Source: Arthrobacter sp. APC 3897 (GTDB taxonomy: Bacteria; Actinomycetota; Actinomycetes; Actinomycetales; Micrococcaceae). From it: a stretch of 64,000 nucleotides of DNA. Position numbers and translations under genes: made by a program. This document shows, one piece after another, positions 53,699 through 62,369 of the stretch. Under the pieces are notes generated by a model. That model had not been told where the DNA came from. It was given only the letters and a program-made list of their open reading frames with translations, and ran no database searches. The DNA lies in assembly GCF_030407495.1 (NCBI RefSeq), contig NZ_JASDDG010000017.1:1-64000 (forward strand), read 5' to 3'. The number at the start of each line of letters is the position of its first letter. The first letter of the stretch is position 1.

Positions 53699-53730
53699 TC
53701 GTGCTCCCCTCAAGTTGACCTTCAGTCTAA

Positions 53731-53766
53731 ACCGGAGGAATATCGTCCGTGTAACCGGAGGAAATC
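53731..53766. repeat. Direct repeat ACCGGAGGAA in TetR/YhgE-like divergent region
   Basis: ACCGGAGGAA occurs twice, near 53731 and 53755, in the 87-bp intergenic region between the divergent tetR and membrane-protein genes. It could be an operator pair or a decoy ribosome site. Confidence 0.4.
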
Positions 53767-53785
53767 CCTCCGGAAAGAAGGAATC

Positions 53786-54796
53786 ATGTCACCCCTCACT
53801 CCGTCGTCCGGCTCTCATCGCAAACACGCGGCCGTATGGGCTGCGCTCACCCTCGGACTCTCCGTCATTCTGCTGGCCCTGCTCATGCTGTTCATCTCGC
53901 CCTCCCTCCATTCCGGACCCCGGGATTTGGGTCTGGGCGTGGTGGGCCCGCAGGAACAAGCAGCATCGGTTGCCGAAACCCTGGAGGACCAGTCACCGGG
54001 CGCCTTTACAGTGCAGTCCTTCGAGAGTGCAGAGGATCTTGAGCAGGGGATCCGGAACAGGGAGATCGTTGGCGGGTTAGACTTCACCGAACCGGATATG
54101 ACCGTCTACGTCGCGAGCGCCGGCTCAACGGCCGTGTCGGGAACAGTTAGTAATGTCGGAGCCACCATGGCAGCCGGTAGGGGACAGGCGGCGGAGATCG
54201 TGGATGTTGTCCCGCTACCCCCGGGCGACCCCACCGGGGTGGGTATCGGAGGCCTGGCCTTCCCGCTGGTGTTCGGCGGCATTGTTCCGGCCGTGGCGTT
54301 CCGCTCCATGCTGTCCGGACAGCGCTGGTGGATCTTCGCCGGACTGACAGGCTTCTCGGTGGCCGGAGGATTTGTCGTCGCCGCGGTGCTGAAGTATCTC
54401 TTCGGCAGCATCGAGGGACCGCTGGTTCCGGTTGCCGCAAGTGTGGCACTGGGCATTGCTGCGCTGGCCCTGCCGCTGGCCGGTCTCAACGAATGTTTCG
54501 GCACGAAGGGCTTCACCATCGCGGCCATGTCCATGATGTTTGTGGGCAATCCCTTTGCCGGCATCGCCACCAGTGCCCAGTGGCTGCCAGGGGGAGTGGC
54601 GATGATCGGTCAGCTCCTGCCCCCGGGCGCAGCCGGTACGCTGGTGCGCTCAGTAGCCTACTTCGACGGCGTTGGCGGGGGTGCTGCCGCTCTGACCCTG
54701 GCGGTCTGGGTCTTGGCCGGAGCAGCGCTGTGGTTCAGCGGACCGTTCATCAAGGCGGCAAAGACCCGCAGGGAGGCAGTAGCCGCCGCAGCCTAA
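53786..54796 (+). CDS. ABC-2/YhgE-Pip-like membrane protein
   Basis: The 336-residue protein starts MSPLTPSSGSHRKHAAVWAA, with AAGAAGGA upstream. One membrane helix (residues ~18-38) is followed by a ~100-residue extracytoplasmic part with the YhgE/SNG1-like layout (SPSLHSGPRDLGLGVVGPQE, then GGLDFTEPDMTVYVASAG), then five or six membrane segments to the end. Such proteins act as exporter permeases or as phage receptors (Pip). No ATPase gene is adjacent. Divergent from the TetR gene, hence likely under its control. Confidence 0.72.
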   Translation: MSPLTPSSGSHRKHAAVWAALTLGLSVILLALLMLFISPSLHSGPRDLGLGVVGPQEQAASVAETLEDQSPGAFTVQSFESAEDLEQGIRNREIVGGLDFTEPDMTVYVASAGSTAVSGTVSNVGATMAAGRGQAAEIVDVVPLPPGDPTGVGIGGLAFPLVFGGIVPAVAFRSMLSGQRWWIFAGLTGFSVAGGFVVAAVLKYLFGSIEGPLVPVAASVALGIAALALPLAGLNECFGTKGFTIAAMSMMFVGNPFAGIATSAQWLPGGVAMIGQLLPPGAAGTLVRSVAYFDGVGGGAAALTLAVWVLAGAALWFSGPFIKAAKTRREAVAAAA

Positions 54797-54838
54797 AGCT
54801 GGGGCAGGGGCGCACGTGCCGTGCTGTGTCGGTGACCT

Positions 54839-55212
54839 ATGGGCGGACGATGTTTTGTGCGTGACCCCGACGGCTGCGTCGTCGGGGTCACTCTCGTTGA
54901 CCGGCACTTTCCTCACGTCGCGGAAATACATCTCACGGTGGTCGACCGCGCCATTCACGGGTCTGGGGTCGGAACCGCAATGCTCACCGCCGTCGAAGCA
55001 GATGCTGTAGACAGGGGTGTCCGTCTGCTGGAGGTTAAGACCCTTGGCCCTTCACACCGGATACCGGGTATGCGCTGACACGGCGTTTTTACGAAATGTT
55101 GGGATTCCTCGCGCTGGAGGAAACGGATCTTTGGGGCGCGGATACGCCTTGCCTGATTATGGTGAAGCCATTACGCAAAATACTGATGCCAGACCGATCC
55201 TGCGTGTTGTAG
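54839..55212 (+). pseudogene. GNAT acetyltransferase, frameshifted
   Basis: From ATG 54839 the frame reads GNAT-like sequence (GVTLVDRHFPHVAEIHLTVV, then IHGSGVGTAMLTAVE, VKTLGPSH) and terminates at TGA 55076-55078. The remainder continues one frame over: TGYALTRRFYEMLGFLALEE, then TDLWGADTPCLIMVKPL, to TAG 55210-55212. A single C missing after the TCACAC near 55055 explains this: family members read SHPDxGYALTRRFYE. Either a true 1-bp deletion or a sequencing error. With the base restored it would be about 124 residues. Confidence 0.78.
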
Positions 55213-55273
55213 AAAAAGATTGCACGTTTCGGTCTGGGAATTTCTCTTAGGAATTAGGGCAAGGGGGTAGGCA

Positions 55274-55717
55274 GTGAGTGAGTGGGATGCTGCTACATGG
55301 GCGCAGGTTGTCATTGCTGCAGCTGGTCTTATTGTCGCTGCCGCCGCGTCGGCAGTTGCTTGGCTGACGTATCGGTTCACGATCGATTCGCAGCCCATCG
55401 ATTTCAGTTTTCAACGCAGCAGCCGCCCCGCGCCCGAAGGCGTAATTCCGATGCACCTTACATGCAGGTCGCCCCGCGCTTTTCTTCATCAGGTCTGGAG
55501 CCCGCAATGGAAAGGCAACGATGGGGAGTCAGCACCCGAAGTAGTGGGAATCGAGGCGCAACAGATGTCACAGGGGGATGTAAGAATGTTCAACGTCGTT
55601 CTCCCTGAGGGGGTCACGGGTTTTGATCTCGTGGCCACGGCCTCGGTCGACAAGCGGGGCCGCCTGAGGAATGTCTGGACTGGTGAAAGCGTTGCGGCGG
55701 TTCGTTCCGGCGTCTAG
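55274..55717 (+). CDS. Hypothetical protein with one N-terminal membrane segment
   Basis: The 147-residue protein starts at GTG 55274 (MSEWDAATWAQVVIAAAGLI). One membrane helix (residues ~10-30, VVIAAAGLIVAAAASAVAW) is followed by a ~110-residue domain, predicted beta-rich, with no known motif. The gene is lower in GC than its neighbours and stands alone; horizontally acquired cargo is possible. Confidence 0.6.
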   Translation: MSEWDAATWAQVVIAAAGLIVAAAASAVAWLTYRFTIDSQPIDFSFQRSSRPAPEGVIPMHLTCRSPRAFLHQVWSPQWKGNDGESAPEVVGIEAQQMSQGDVRMFNVVLPEGVTGFDLVATASVDKRGRLRNVWTGESVAAVRSGV

Positions 55718-55763
55718 TTCCGCTGGACTTCTCAGATCCCCTGCCCGGGCTCCAGCCCAATGA

Positions 55764-56375
55764 CTAGCTGCTCACTCCAATGGCCTTGCCGATGGAGGAA
55801 TCATCGCTGAGAATTCCGAGCATGCAGGCGGCAAGGTCCCGGCGGGGGATTGAACCCCCGAGCCGGCCGCCGTCGCTGGTTGTCAGCGCCTTCCAGGTGC
55901 CTGTGGGCTCCTTGTCCGTGAGACCGGTGGGACGGACGATCGTCCAGTCGAGGCCGGACCCCTGAACAGCCGCCTCCTGCTCATTGTGGTCAGCGAGCGC
56001 CTTGGCCAGCACCGCCTGCATCACGAGCCGCAGCGGCGCGGGCATCTGCGAGCCCGAATCGCCCGCGCCCAGTGAGGACTGAACCAGGAGCCGGCGCACG
56101 CCGGCTTTCTGCATCGCGCCAATGACGCTTCCAGTGACAGCTGCCCGCTGGCGGGAAACGCCCTTGGCACCCCCTACCGTGACGACGACGGCGTCGGCTC
56201 CCGCCACGGCCCTGGCAGCCACGGCCGGATCGGTCGCATTGCCGATGACGGTCCGGACGCCGGAAGGTGCACTGCCGCTCCGTGAGACGACAGTGACCTC
56301 GTGCCCGGCTGCCTGGGCGAGCGCAGCGAGTTGTGCTCCGGTGCCTTTTGAGCCTCCGACAATGGTGATCTTCAC
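55764..56375 (-). CDS. NAD(P)H-binding SDR, NmrA-like
   Basis: The 203-residue protein starts at GTG 56375 (VKITIVGGSKGTGAQLAALA) after GAGGA. The Rossmann loop GGSKGTGAQ, DAVVVTVGGAKG and the YWTIVRP-like segment LDWTIVRPTGLTD match atypical SDRs such as biliverdin reductase B or NmrA. Substrate unknown. A longer open frame to 56786 lacks a supported start. Confidence 0.85.
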   Translation of the reverse strand: MKITIVGGSKGTGAQLAALAQAAGHEVTVVSRSGSAPSGVRTVIGNATDPAVAARAVAGADAVVVTVGGAKGVSRQRAAVTGSVIGAMQKAGVRRLLVQSSLGAGDSGSQMPAPLRLVMQAVLAKALADHNEQEAAVQGSGLDWTIVRPTGLTDKEPTGTWKALTTSDGGRLGGSIPRRDLAACMLGILSDDSSIGKAIGVSS

Positions 56376-56550
56376 AGGGTCCTCTGCTTCGTCGTGGTGT
56401 GCTCTTATGCTCTGCCACCATCCTACGGGCGCGCCTGCCCGCTGAGCCTGGTCCGGCGTGGCCCCTCCTTCCGATGCTCGTGGGAAAGGGGTGCAGTGTG
56501 TCATCATCACAGGGTGTGCGATCAACGCCATAACGTCCCGGGGAGCAATT

Positions 56551-58350
56551 ATGCGTTTTGACCGCCAGACCAAACTCTTCGCTGCCTGCGCTGCTGCAGC
56601 CCTGGCGCTGGCAGGCTGCACCGCGGAACCGGATGCCGTCGAGGACCTGCCGGGTGTTTCACCCACCCCGGGCGGCGAGATCTCCGTCGCAGAGGCCGGG
56701 GTCTTCAGTTCCTTCAACCCGCAAACCGCGGACAGCAACACCGATACGAACCACCGCATTGCGTACGCCACCCACTCGGGGTTCAACTACGTGGACAACA
56801 ACCTGGAGATTGTGCCGCTGGAGCAGTTCGGCAGCTATGAGAAGGTCTCGGAGGATCCGCTGGCGGTGAAATACACCATCAACGAGGGCGTGGCCTGGTC
56901 CGACGGCGCCCCGGTGGGAGCCGATGACATGATGCTGGCCTGGGCGGCGGCTTCCGCATGGTTCGATGATGAGCTGACCACCGGCAGCGGCACTGTCCTG
57001 TCAGGCACACGCTATTTCGACTATGCCGGATCAACCGAGGCCCTGGCCCTGACCGAACTGCCGGAAATCAGCGACGACAACCGCTCCATCACGCTGACGT
57101 ATTCAGAGCCGTACACGGATTGGGAGACGGCGTTCGGTTCGCTGGCGGACGACGGCGGCATCGGCGTCCCGGCCCACGTCGTCGCGCAGGGGGCAGGGCT
57201 GGCGGACGAGAAGGAACTGACACAGCTGCTTCTGGACACTCCGGCGGGGGACCCCCTGGACCCGGCGCCGGAGAACCCGGAGCTGCGCGCGGTCGCCGAT
57301 TACTGGAACACCGCCTTCGCCATGGAAGGCCTTCCCAATGATCCGTCCCTCTATCTCTCCACCGGTCCCTACATTGTCCAGAGCATCGAGCCCGGCGCCT
57401 CGCTGACCCTGGTGCGCAATGAGGACTATGTCTGGGGGCCCAAGCCGAAACTGGACCGGATCACGGTTCGGTTCCTTCAGGATCCCGCCGCCCAGACGGC
57501 AGCCCTGAAAGACGGCTCGCTGGACATCATCCTGCCGGAGGCGGACAGCGGCACGCGGGCCGAACTCGAGGCCATCGGGAACATCAACCTGCATCAGGGC
57601 AATCAGCTCGCCTATGACCACCTGGACCTGATGTTCGACGGCGTTTTCGCGGAGGAGGCGGTTCGTGAGGCCTTCCTCAGCACCGTGCCGCGCCAGGCAA
57701 TCGTCGATGCCGCCGTCGAACCGCTGCAGCCCGGCGCCGAACCGCTGGATTCCCAGGTGTTCCTCACCGACCAGGCTGCATATGAAAATGCCGCCGCCAC
57801 CAACGGATCCGATGAGTTCTCCGAGGCGGATCCGGAGCGGGCGCGCGGGCTGCTCGACGGAGCCACCCCCGAGGTGCGGATCCTCTACAACCGTGACAAT
57901 GCCAACCGGGTTCTGGCCTACGAGCGGATCGAAGAATCGGCGTCGGAGGCTGGATTCAGGGTGGTGGACGGGGGACTGCCTGCCGCCGAGTGGGCTGCCC
58001 GGCTGGGAACGGACAGCTACGACGCGGCCATCTTTGGGTGGACGGCGTCCGGTGTTGGGGCGTCCGGCGTGCCACAGATCTTCCGGACCGGCGCCGCGTC
58101 CAACTACAACGGTTTCTCGAGTCCGGAAGCAGATGCGCTGATGGATGACCTGGTGACAGAGTTTGACCCTCAGACCCGTGATGAACTTCAAACCCGGATA
58201 GACCGGCTCATCTGGAGCGCCCGATACGGCCTGCCCCTGTACCAGGTGCCGGGCCTCCAGGCTTCGGCAGACACCATTGAGCACGTTGAGTACATGCCTA
58301 ACCAAACCGGCCTGTGGTGGAACGTCTGGGAATGGTCCGTGATCAGGTAG
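56551..58350 (+). CDS. Peptide/nickel ABC transporter substrate-binding lipoprotein (family 5)
   Basis: The 599-residue protein starts MRFDRQTKLFAACAAAALAL with lipobox LAGC and GGGGAG upstream. It shows the SBP_bac_5 motifs: INEGVAWSDGAPVGADDMML near residue 110 and YLSTGPYIVQSIEPGASLTL at ~270. It is likely an oligopeptide-binding component. It has no permease directly next to it; a second binding-protein gene starts 316 bp downstream with its own promoter region, so the two may alternate in feeding the same Dpp/Opp channel. Confidence 0.9.
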   Translation: MRFDRQTKLFAACAAAALALAGCTAEPDAVEDLPGVSPTPGGEISVAEAGVFSSFNPQTADSNTDTNHRIAYATHSGFNYVDNNLEIVPLEQFGSYEKVSEDPLAVKYTINEGVAWSDGAPVGADDMMLAWAAASAWFDDELTTGSGTVLSGTRYFDYAGSTEALALTELPEISDDNRSITLTYSEPYTDWETAFGSLADDGGIGVPAHVVAQGAGLADEKELTQLLLDTPAGDPLDPAPENPELRAVADYWNTAFAMEGLPNDPSLYLSTGPYIVQSIEPGASLTLVRNEDYVWGPKPKLDRITVRFLQDPAAQTAALKDGSLDIILPEADSGTRAELEAIGNINLHQGNQLAYDHLDLMFDGVFAEEAVREAFLSTVPRQAIVDAAVEPLQPGAEPLDSQVFLTDQAAYENAAATNGSDEFSEADPERARGLLDGATPEVRILYNRDNANRVLAYERIEESASEAGFRVVDGGLPAAEWAARLGTDSYDAAIFGWTASGVGASGVPQIFRTGAASNYNGFSSPEADALMDDLVTEFDPQTRDELQTRIDRLIWSARYGLPLYQVPGLQASADTIEHVEYMPNQTGLWWNVWEWSVIR

Positions 58351-58666
58351 TGATCATTCTCACGGGGTGGGCGTTGCCGGGGCATCGTCGCACGTGAAAC
58401 GGCGGAACAACACCTTTGTGACGTAACACGTCAGGGGTATGCCAAATCGTTATGTCAACATGTCTTTCTATATAATTCCTAACGAGGGGCACCTTGTTGC
58501 CTGGTTAAGGGCTGTCGAAGGACCCCCTGAAGTCATTAGCGGCTGCCCATGGTGAGTACGGTGTACTCCAAAGCAATATGCTTTTGACCTTGTGAGTCGG
58601 CTCACTTTCTGCGAGCCGCAATGCCGACGCAGGACGTTGGCACCCATAGACAACATAGGAGGCGGA
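58351..58666 (+). promoter_or_regulatory. Regulatory gap upstream of the oligopeptide operon
   Basis: No gene is seen in these 316 bases. A perfect TATAAT lies at 58471-58476 but without a clear -35 at 17 bp. Three dyads follow: GAGTAC-GGT-GTACTC (58554-58568), a near-palindrome around AAAGCAATATGCTTTT (about 58570-58585) and GTGAG-N4-CTCAC (58592-58605). They are the kind of sites bound by nitrogen or nutrient regulators, but none matches a consensus I can name. Confidence 0.45.
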
Positions 58667-60310
58667 ATGCGCTTCACACGCACTTCCAAAATGCTCAGCG
58701 TCGCGGCCGTGGCCGTTCTGGCACTGAGCGCCTGCGGCGGGGGAGATGGATCCTCGGAATCCGGCGCAGAGGGTGACACCAACCGGGTCATCATTGCTGA
58801 CGGCTCCGAGCCCCAGAACCCGCTGATCCCTACGAACACCAATGAGGTGGGCGGCGGAGCAGTTCTGGACCTGCTTTTTGCGGGCCTGATCAGCTACGAC
58901 GCTGACGGCAAGCCGCAGAATGAAATGGCCGAGTCCATTGAGACCGAAGATGCGAAGACCTACACCATCAAGCTGAAGGAAGGTAAGACCTTCAGCAACG
59001 GTGCACCGGTCAACGCTGCATCGTTCGTGGACGCCTGGAACTTCGGTGCCGCGGCCAAGAATGCCCAGCTCTCCAGCTACTTCTTCGAGAGCATCGAAGG
59101 CTACGACGAAGCCAGCGCCGAAGGTTCGGAAGTGGACACCATGTCCGGCCTGAAGGTCATCGACGACACCACGTTCGAGGTCACGCTGAAGCAGCCTGAG
59201 TCCGACTGGCCGCTGCGCCTGGGCTACAGCGCGTTCTACCCGATGATCCCCGAAGCCCTTGCCGATCCGAAGACCTACGGCGAAAACCCGGTGGGCAACG
59301 GTCCGTACAAGTTCGACGGAGAAGGCGCCTGGGAGCACAACCAGGAGATCAGCCTGGTCCCGAACGAGTCCTACGAAGGACCCCAGAAGGCCCAGAACGC
59401 CGGTATCACGTTCAAGATCTACCAGAACGACACCACGGCCTACCAGGACCTGATTTCCAACAACCTGGACGTCCTGAAGACGATCCCGACGTCGGACGTC
59501 AAGAACTTCAAGAATGACCTCGGCGAGGACCGCTCCATCGAGTCCCCGTACGCCGGCAACCAGACCATTGCCATCCCGTACTACCTGGAGAACTGGAGCG
59601 GCGAAGCCGGCAAGCTGCGCCGCCAGGCTCTCTCCATGGCAATCGACCGTGAAGAAATCACCTCGGTGATCTTCAGCAACGGCCGCACCCCGGCGGAAGA
59701 CTTCACCGCACCCGTGCTGGACGGCTACGACGCCGACCTGCCCGGCAGCGAAAACCTGGAGTTCAACCCGGAAAAGGCCAAGGAACTCTGGGCTGAAGCC
59801 GAGGAGATCTCGCCGTACGACGAGTCCAAGCCCCTGACCATCGCGTACAACGCGGACAAGGGCGACCACAAGACCTGGGTTGAAGCCGTCGTCAACGGCC
59901 TCAAGAACAACCTCGGCATTGAGGTTACCGGCAAGCCGTACGCAACGTTCAAGGAAGTCCGCACCGAAGCCACCGATGGTGTCCTCACCGGCAGCATCCG
60001 TTCCGGCTGGCAGGCAGACTACCCGTCGCTGTACAACTTCCTCGGCCCGATCTACGCCACCGGTGCCAGCTCCAACGACGCACGCTACGAGAACCCCGAG
60101 TTCGACGCGCTGCTGAGTGAGGGCCTCGCGGCCACCACTGTTGAAGAGGGCAACGAGAAGATGAACGAGGCGCAGGAAATGCTCCTCGAAGATCTTCCGG
60201 CCATCCCCCTGTGGTACCAGGTTGCCCAGGGCGGCTGGAGCACCAACGTAACCAACGTTGAGTTCGGCTGGAACGGCGTACCCCTGTACTACGCCATCAC
60301 CGGCAAGTAA
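58667..60310 (+). CDS. Oligopeptide ABC transporter substrate-binding lipoprotein (OppA/DppA-like)
   Basis: The 547-residue protein starts MRFTRTSKMLSVAAVAVLAL with lipobox LSAC and a perfect AGGAGG six bases upstream. SBP_bac_5 motifs are LKEGKTFSNGAPVNAASFVD (residue ~105) and YGENPVGNGPYKFDGEG (~205). It delivers peptides to the DppB/C channel downstream. A terminator-like hairpin follows it, which would raise its level above that of the channel genes. Confidence 0.93.
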   Translation: MRFTRTSKMLSVAAVAVLALSACGGGDGSSESGAEGDTNRVIIADGSEPQNPLIPTNTNEVGGGAVLDLLFAGLISYDADGKPQNEMAESIETEDAKTYTIKLKEGKTFSNGAPVNAASFVDAWNFGAAAKNAQLSSYFFESIEGYDEASAEGSEVDTMSGLKVIDDTTFEVTLKQPESDWPLRLGYSAFYPMIPEALADPKTYGENPVGNGPYKFDGEGAWEHNQEISLVPNESYEGPQKAQNAGITFKIYQNDTTAYQDLISNNLDVLKTIPTSDVKNFKNDLGEDRSIESPYAGNQTIAIPYYLENWSGEAGKLRRQALSMAIDREEITSVIFSNGRTPAEDFTAPVLDGYDADLPGSENLEFNPEKAKELWAEAEEISPYDESKPLTIAYNADKGDHKTWVEAVVNGLKNNLGIEVTGKPYATFKEVRTEATDGVLTGSIRSGWQADYPSLYNFLGPIYATGASSNDARYENPEFDALLSEGLAATTVEEGNEKMNEAQEMLLEDLPAIPLWYQVAQGGWSTNVTNVEFGWNGVPLYYAITGK

Positions 60311-60325
60311 TTCCTCACAGCTCGG

Positions 60326-60355
60326 GGGCCCGGCCGCAATAAAGCAGCCGGGCCC
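60326..60355 (+). terminator. Attenuating hairpin between oppA-like and dppB-like genes
   Basis: GGGCCCGGC (60326-60334) pairs with GCCGGGCCC (60347-60355), 12-nt loop, followed by TT only. It probably reduces but does not abolish readthrough into the permease genes. Confidence 0.65.
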
Positions 60356-60387
60356 TTGGGCCGCTTCAATGTAAAGGTGCTCTTAAC

Positions 60388-60444
60388 ATGAGTTTCACCA
60401 ATCAGCGCCCCCGTGTGCGCACTGTGCCAGAGGCAAACATCTGA
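60388..60444 (+). CDS. 18-residue upstream ORF coupled to dppB-like gene
   Basis: ATG AGT ... TGA encodes MSFTNQRPRVRTVPEANI. It has a good ribosome site (AAAGG, 8-10 nt before), and its TGA overlaps the permease ATG in TGATG. The permease ATG has only a weak AGAGG, so translation of this short frame may drive permease translation. Could also be non-coding. Confidence 0.45.
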   Translation: MSFTNQRPRVRTVPEANI

Positions 60445-61370
60445 TGGCCGGATACGTTCTTCGGCGCTTCCTGCAGTTAATCCCTGTTTTCCTGGGCGCC
60501 ACTCTGCTTCTCTACTTTCTGGTCTTCAGCCTTCCCGGCGACGCAACGGCTGCCATCTGCGGTGAAAAGGGCTGCACGCCCGCTGTTGAAGCATCGCTGC
60601 GGGCCCAGTACAACCTGGACCAGCCCTTCTGGATGCAGTACCTCCTGTATCTCAAGGGTGTCCTGACCTTCGACCTGGGAACCAACTTCGCCGGCCGCGA
60701 GATCGCCACGATCATTGCCGAGGTGTTCCCGACCACCGCAAAGCTGGCCGTGATGGCCCTGGTCTTCGAAGCCGTCTTCGGCATCGTCTTCGGCCTCTTC
60801 GCCGGCCTGCGCAAGGGCAAGATCTTTGACTCCACGGTTCTCGTGGTGTCCCTGGTGGTTATCTCCGTTCCGATCTTCGTGCTCGGCTTCCTGATGCAGT
60901 TCGTCTTTGGCGTCAAACTTGCCTGGACCAACCCCACGGTCAGCGGTGACGCGTCCTTCACTGAACTGCTGCTGCCCGCCATCGTGCTGGGCCTGGTGTC
61001 CTTCGCATATGTACTGCGCCTAACCCGCACGAGCGTGATCGAGAACGCCAATGCCGACTACGTCCGCACCGCAACTGCCAAGGGCCTGAGCCGTCCGCGC
61101 GTCGTCACGGTGCACATTCTCCGCAACTCCATGATTCCGGTTGCCACCTTCCTTGGCGCCGATCTGGGTGCCCTGATGGGCGGCGCGATCGTGACCGAGG
61201 GAATCTTCAACGTCAACGGCGTCGGCAATACCCTGTACCGCGCCGTGCTCAATGGTGAAGCTCCGGTGGTCGTTTCCATCGTCACCGTGCTGATCCTGAT
61301 TTTTTGCCTCGCCAACCTGTTGGTAGATCTTCTGTACGCGTGGCTGGACCCGAGGATTCGATATGCCTGA
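60444..61370 (+). CDS. Oligopeptide ABC transporter permease (DppB-like)
   Basis: The 308-residue permease begins MAGYVLRRFLQLIPVFLGAT, the standard DppB/OppB opening, with six membrane segments and the EAA loop YVRTATAKGLSRPRVVTVHI. It includes a cysteine pair (AICGEKGCTPA) in the first extracytoplasmic loop. It overlaps dppC by 8 bp. Confidence 0.94.
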   Translation: MAGYVLRRFLQLIPVFLGATLLLYFLVFSLPGDATAAICGEKGCTPAVEASLRAQYNLDQPFWMQYLLYLKGVLTFDLGTNFAGREIATIIAEVFPTTAKLAVMALVFEAVFGIVFGLFAGLRKGKIFDSTVLVVSLVVISVPIFVLGFLMQFVFGVKLAWTNPTVSGDASFTELLLPAIVLGLVSFAYVLRLTRTSVIENANADYVRTATAKGLSRPRVVTVHILRNSMIPVATFLGADLGALMGGAIVTEGIFNVNGVGNTLYRAVLNGEAPVVVSIVTVLILIFCLANLLVDLLYAWLDPRIRYA

Positions 61371-62355
61371 GAATGACAAAGCACTGACCCCCGCTTCACG
61401 CGGCAAGGTCTCTCCCTACCCGATTGAGCACTTCGTGGCGGACGTGGAGGAGACTCCGGTCCAGCCCGTTGACAGCTCGACCGCAGACGGCGCGCCCCGC
61501 AGCATCTGGAGCGAAGCCTGGCGCAGCCTGCGCAAGCAGCCACTGTTCATCATCAGCGCCCTCCTGCTCCTGGCCGTGATTGTCGTGGCACTGTTCCCCG
61601 GCCTCTTCACCAGCCAGCAGCCCAACGACAACTGCCTGCTGGCTAACTCGGACGGCGGCCCGATTGCGGGCCACCCGCTTGGCTTTACCCAGCAGGGCTG
61701 CGACGTTCTGGCCCGCGTGGTCTACGGAACGCGCTCATCGCTGATGGTCGGCCTGCTGGCCACGCTGGGCGTGGTTGTTGTCGGCGGCGTCATCGGCGCC
61801 CTTGCCGGATTCTTCGGCGGCTGGGTCGATGCCATCCTGGCGCGGGTCAGCGACATCTTCTTTGCCCTGCCGATGATCCTGGGCGCCATCGTTGTGGTGC
61901 AGCTTCCGTTCTTCCGGGAGAACCGCAACGTCTGGACCATCGTCCTGATCCTGGTCACGTTCGGCTGGCCGCAGGTCGCCCGCATTACACGGGGCGCGGT
62001 GCTTGAAATACGCAATGCGGACTTCGTCACGGCAGCCCAGTCGCTGGGTGTCTCACGGATCTCCGCCCTGATCAAGCACGTCGTTCCGAACGCGATGGCA
62101 CCCGTCATCGTTATCGCGACCATCTCGCTGGGCACGTTCATTGTCGCCGAGTCAACGCTGTCCTTCCTGGGCATTGGCCTGCCGCCGGACGTCATGTCCT
62201 GGGGCAACGACATCTTCTCCGCGAAGCCCTCTTTGCGCACCAACCCAATGGCGCTGTTCTGGCCGGCACTTGCACTGTCCTTGACCGTGCTGTCCTTCAT
62301 CATGCTCGGTGACGCTCTGCGGGACGCGCTCGACCCCAAGTCGCGTAAGCGATGA
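61363..62355 (+). CDS. Oligopeptide ABC transporter permease (DppC-like)
   Basis: The 330-residue permease has a ~65-residue cytoplasmic N-terminal extension, six membrane segments (first: FIISALLLLAVIVVALFPGL) and the EAA loop FVTAAQSLGVSRISALIKHV. The extracytoplasmic loop after segment 1 has two cysteines (NDNCLLANSD and QQGCDVL). Coupled to dppB and the following ATPase gene. Confidence 0.94.
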   Translation: MPENDKALTPASRGKVSPYPIEHFVADVEETPVQPVDSSTADGAPRSIWSEAWRSLRKQPLFIISALLLLAVIVVALFPGLFTSQQPNDNCLLANSDGGPIAGHPLGFTQQGCDVLARVVYGTRSSLMVGLLATLGVVVVGGVIGALAGFFGGWVDAILARVSDIFFALPMILGAIVVVQLPFFRENRNVWTIVLILVTFGWPQVARITRGAVLEIRNADFVTAAQSLGVSRISALIKHVVPNAMAPVIVIATISLGTFIVAESTLSFLGIGLPPDVMSWGNDIFSAKPSLRTNPMALFWPALALSLTVLSFIMLGDALRDALDPKSRKR

Positions 62356-62369
62356 CTAAGGATGGAACC

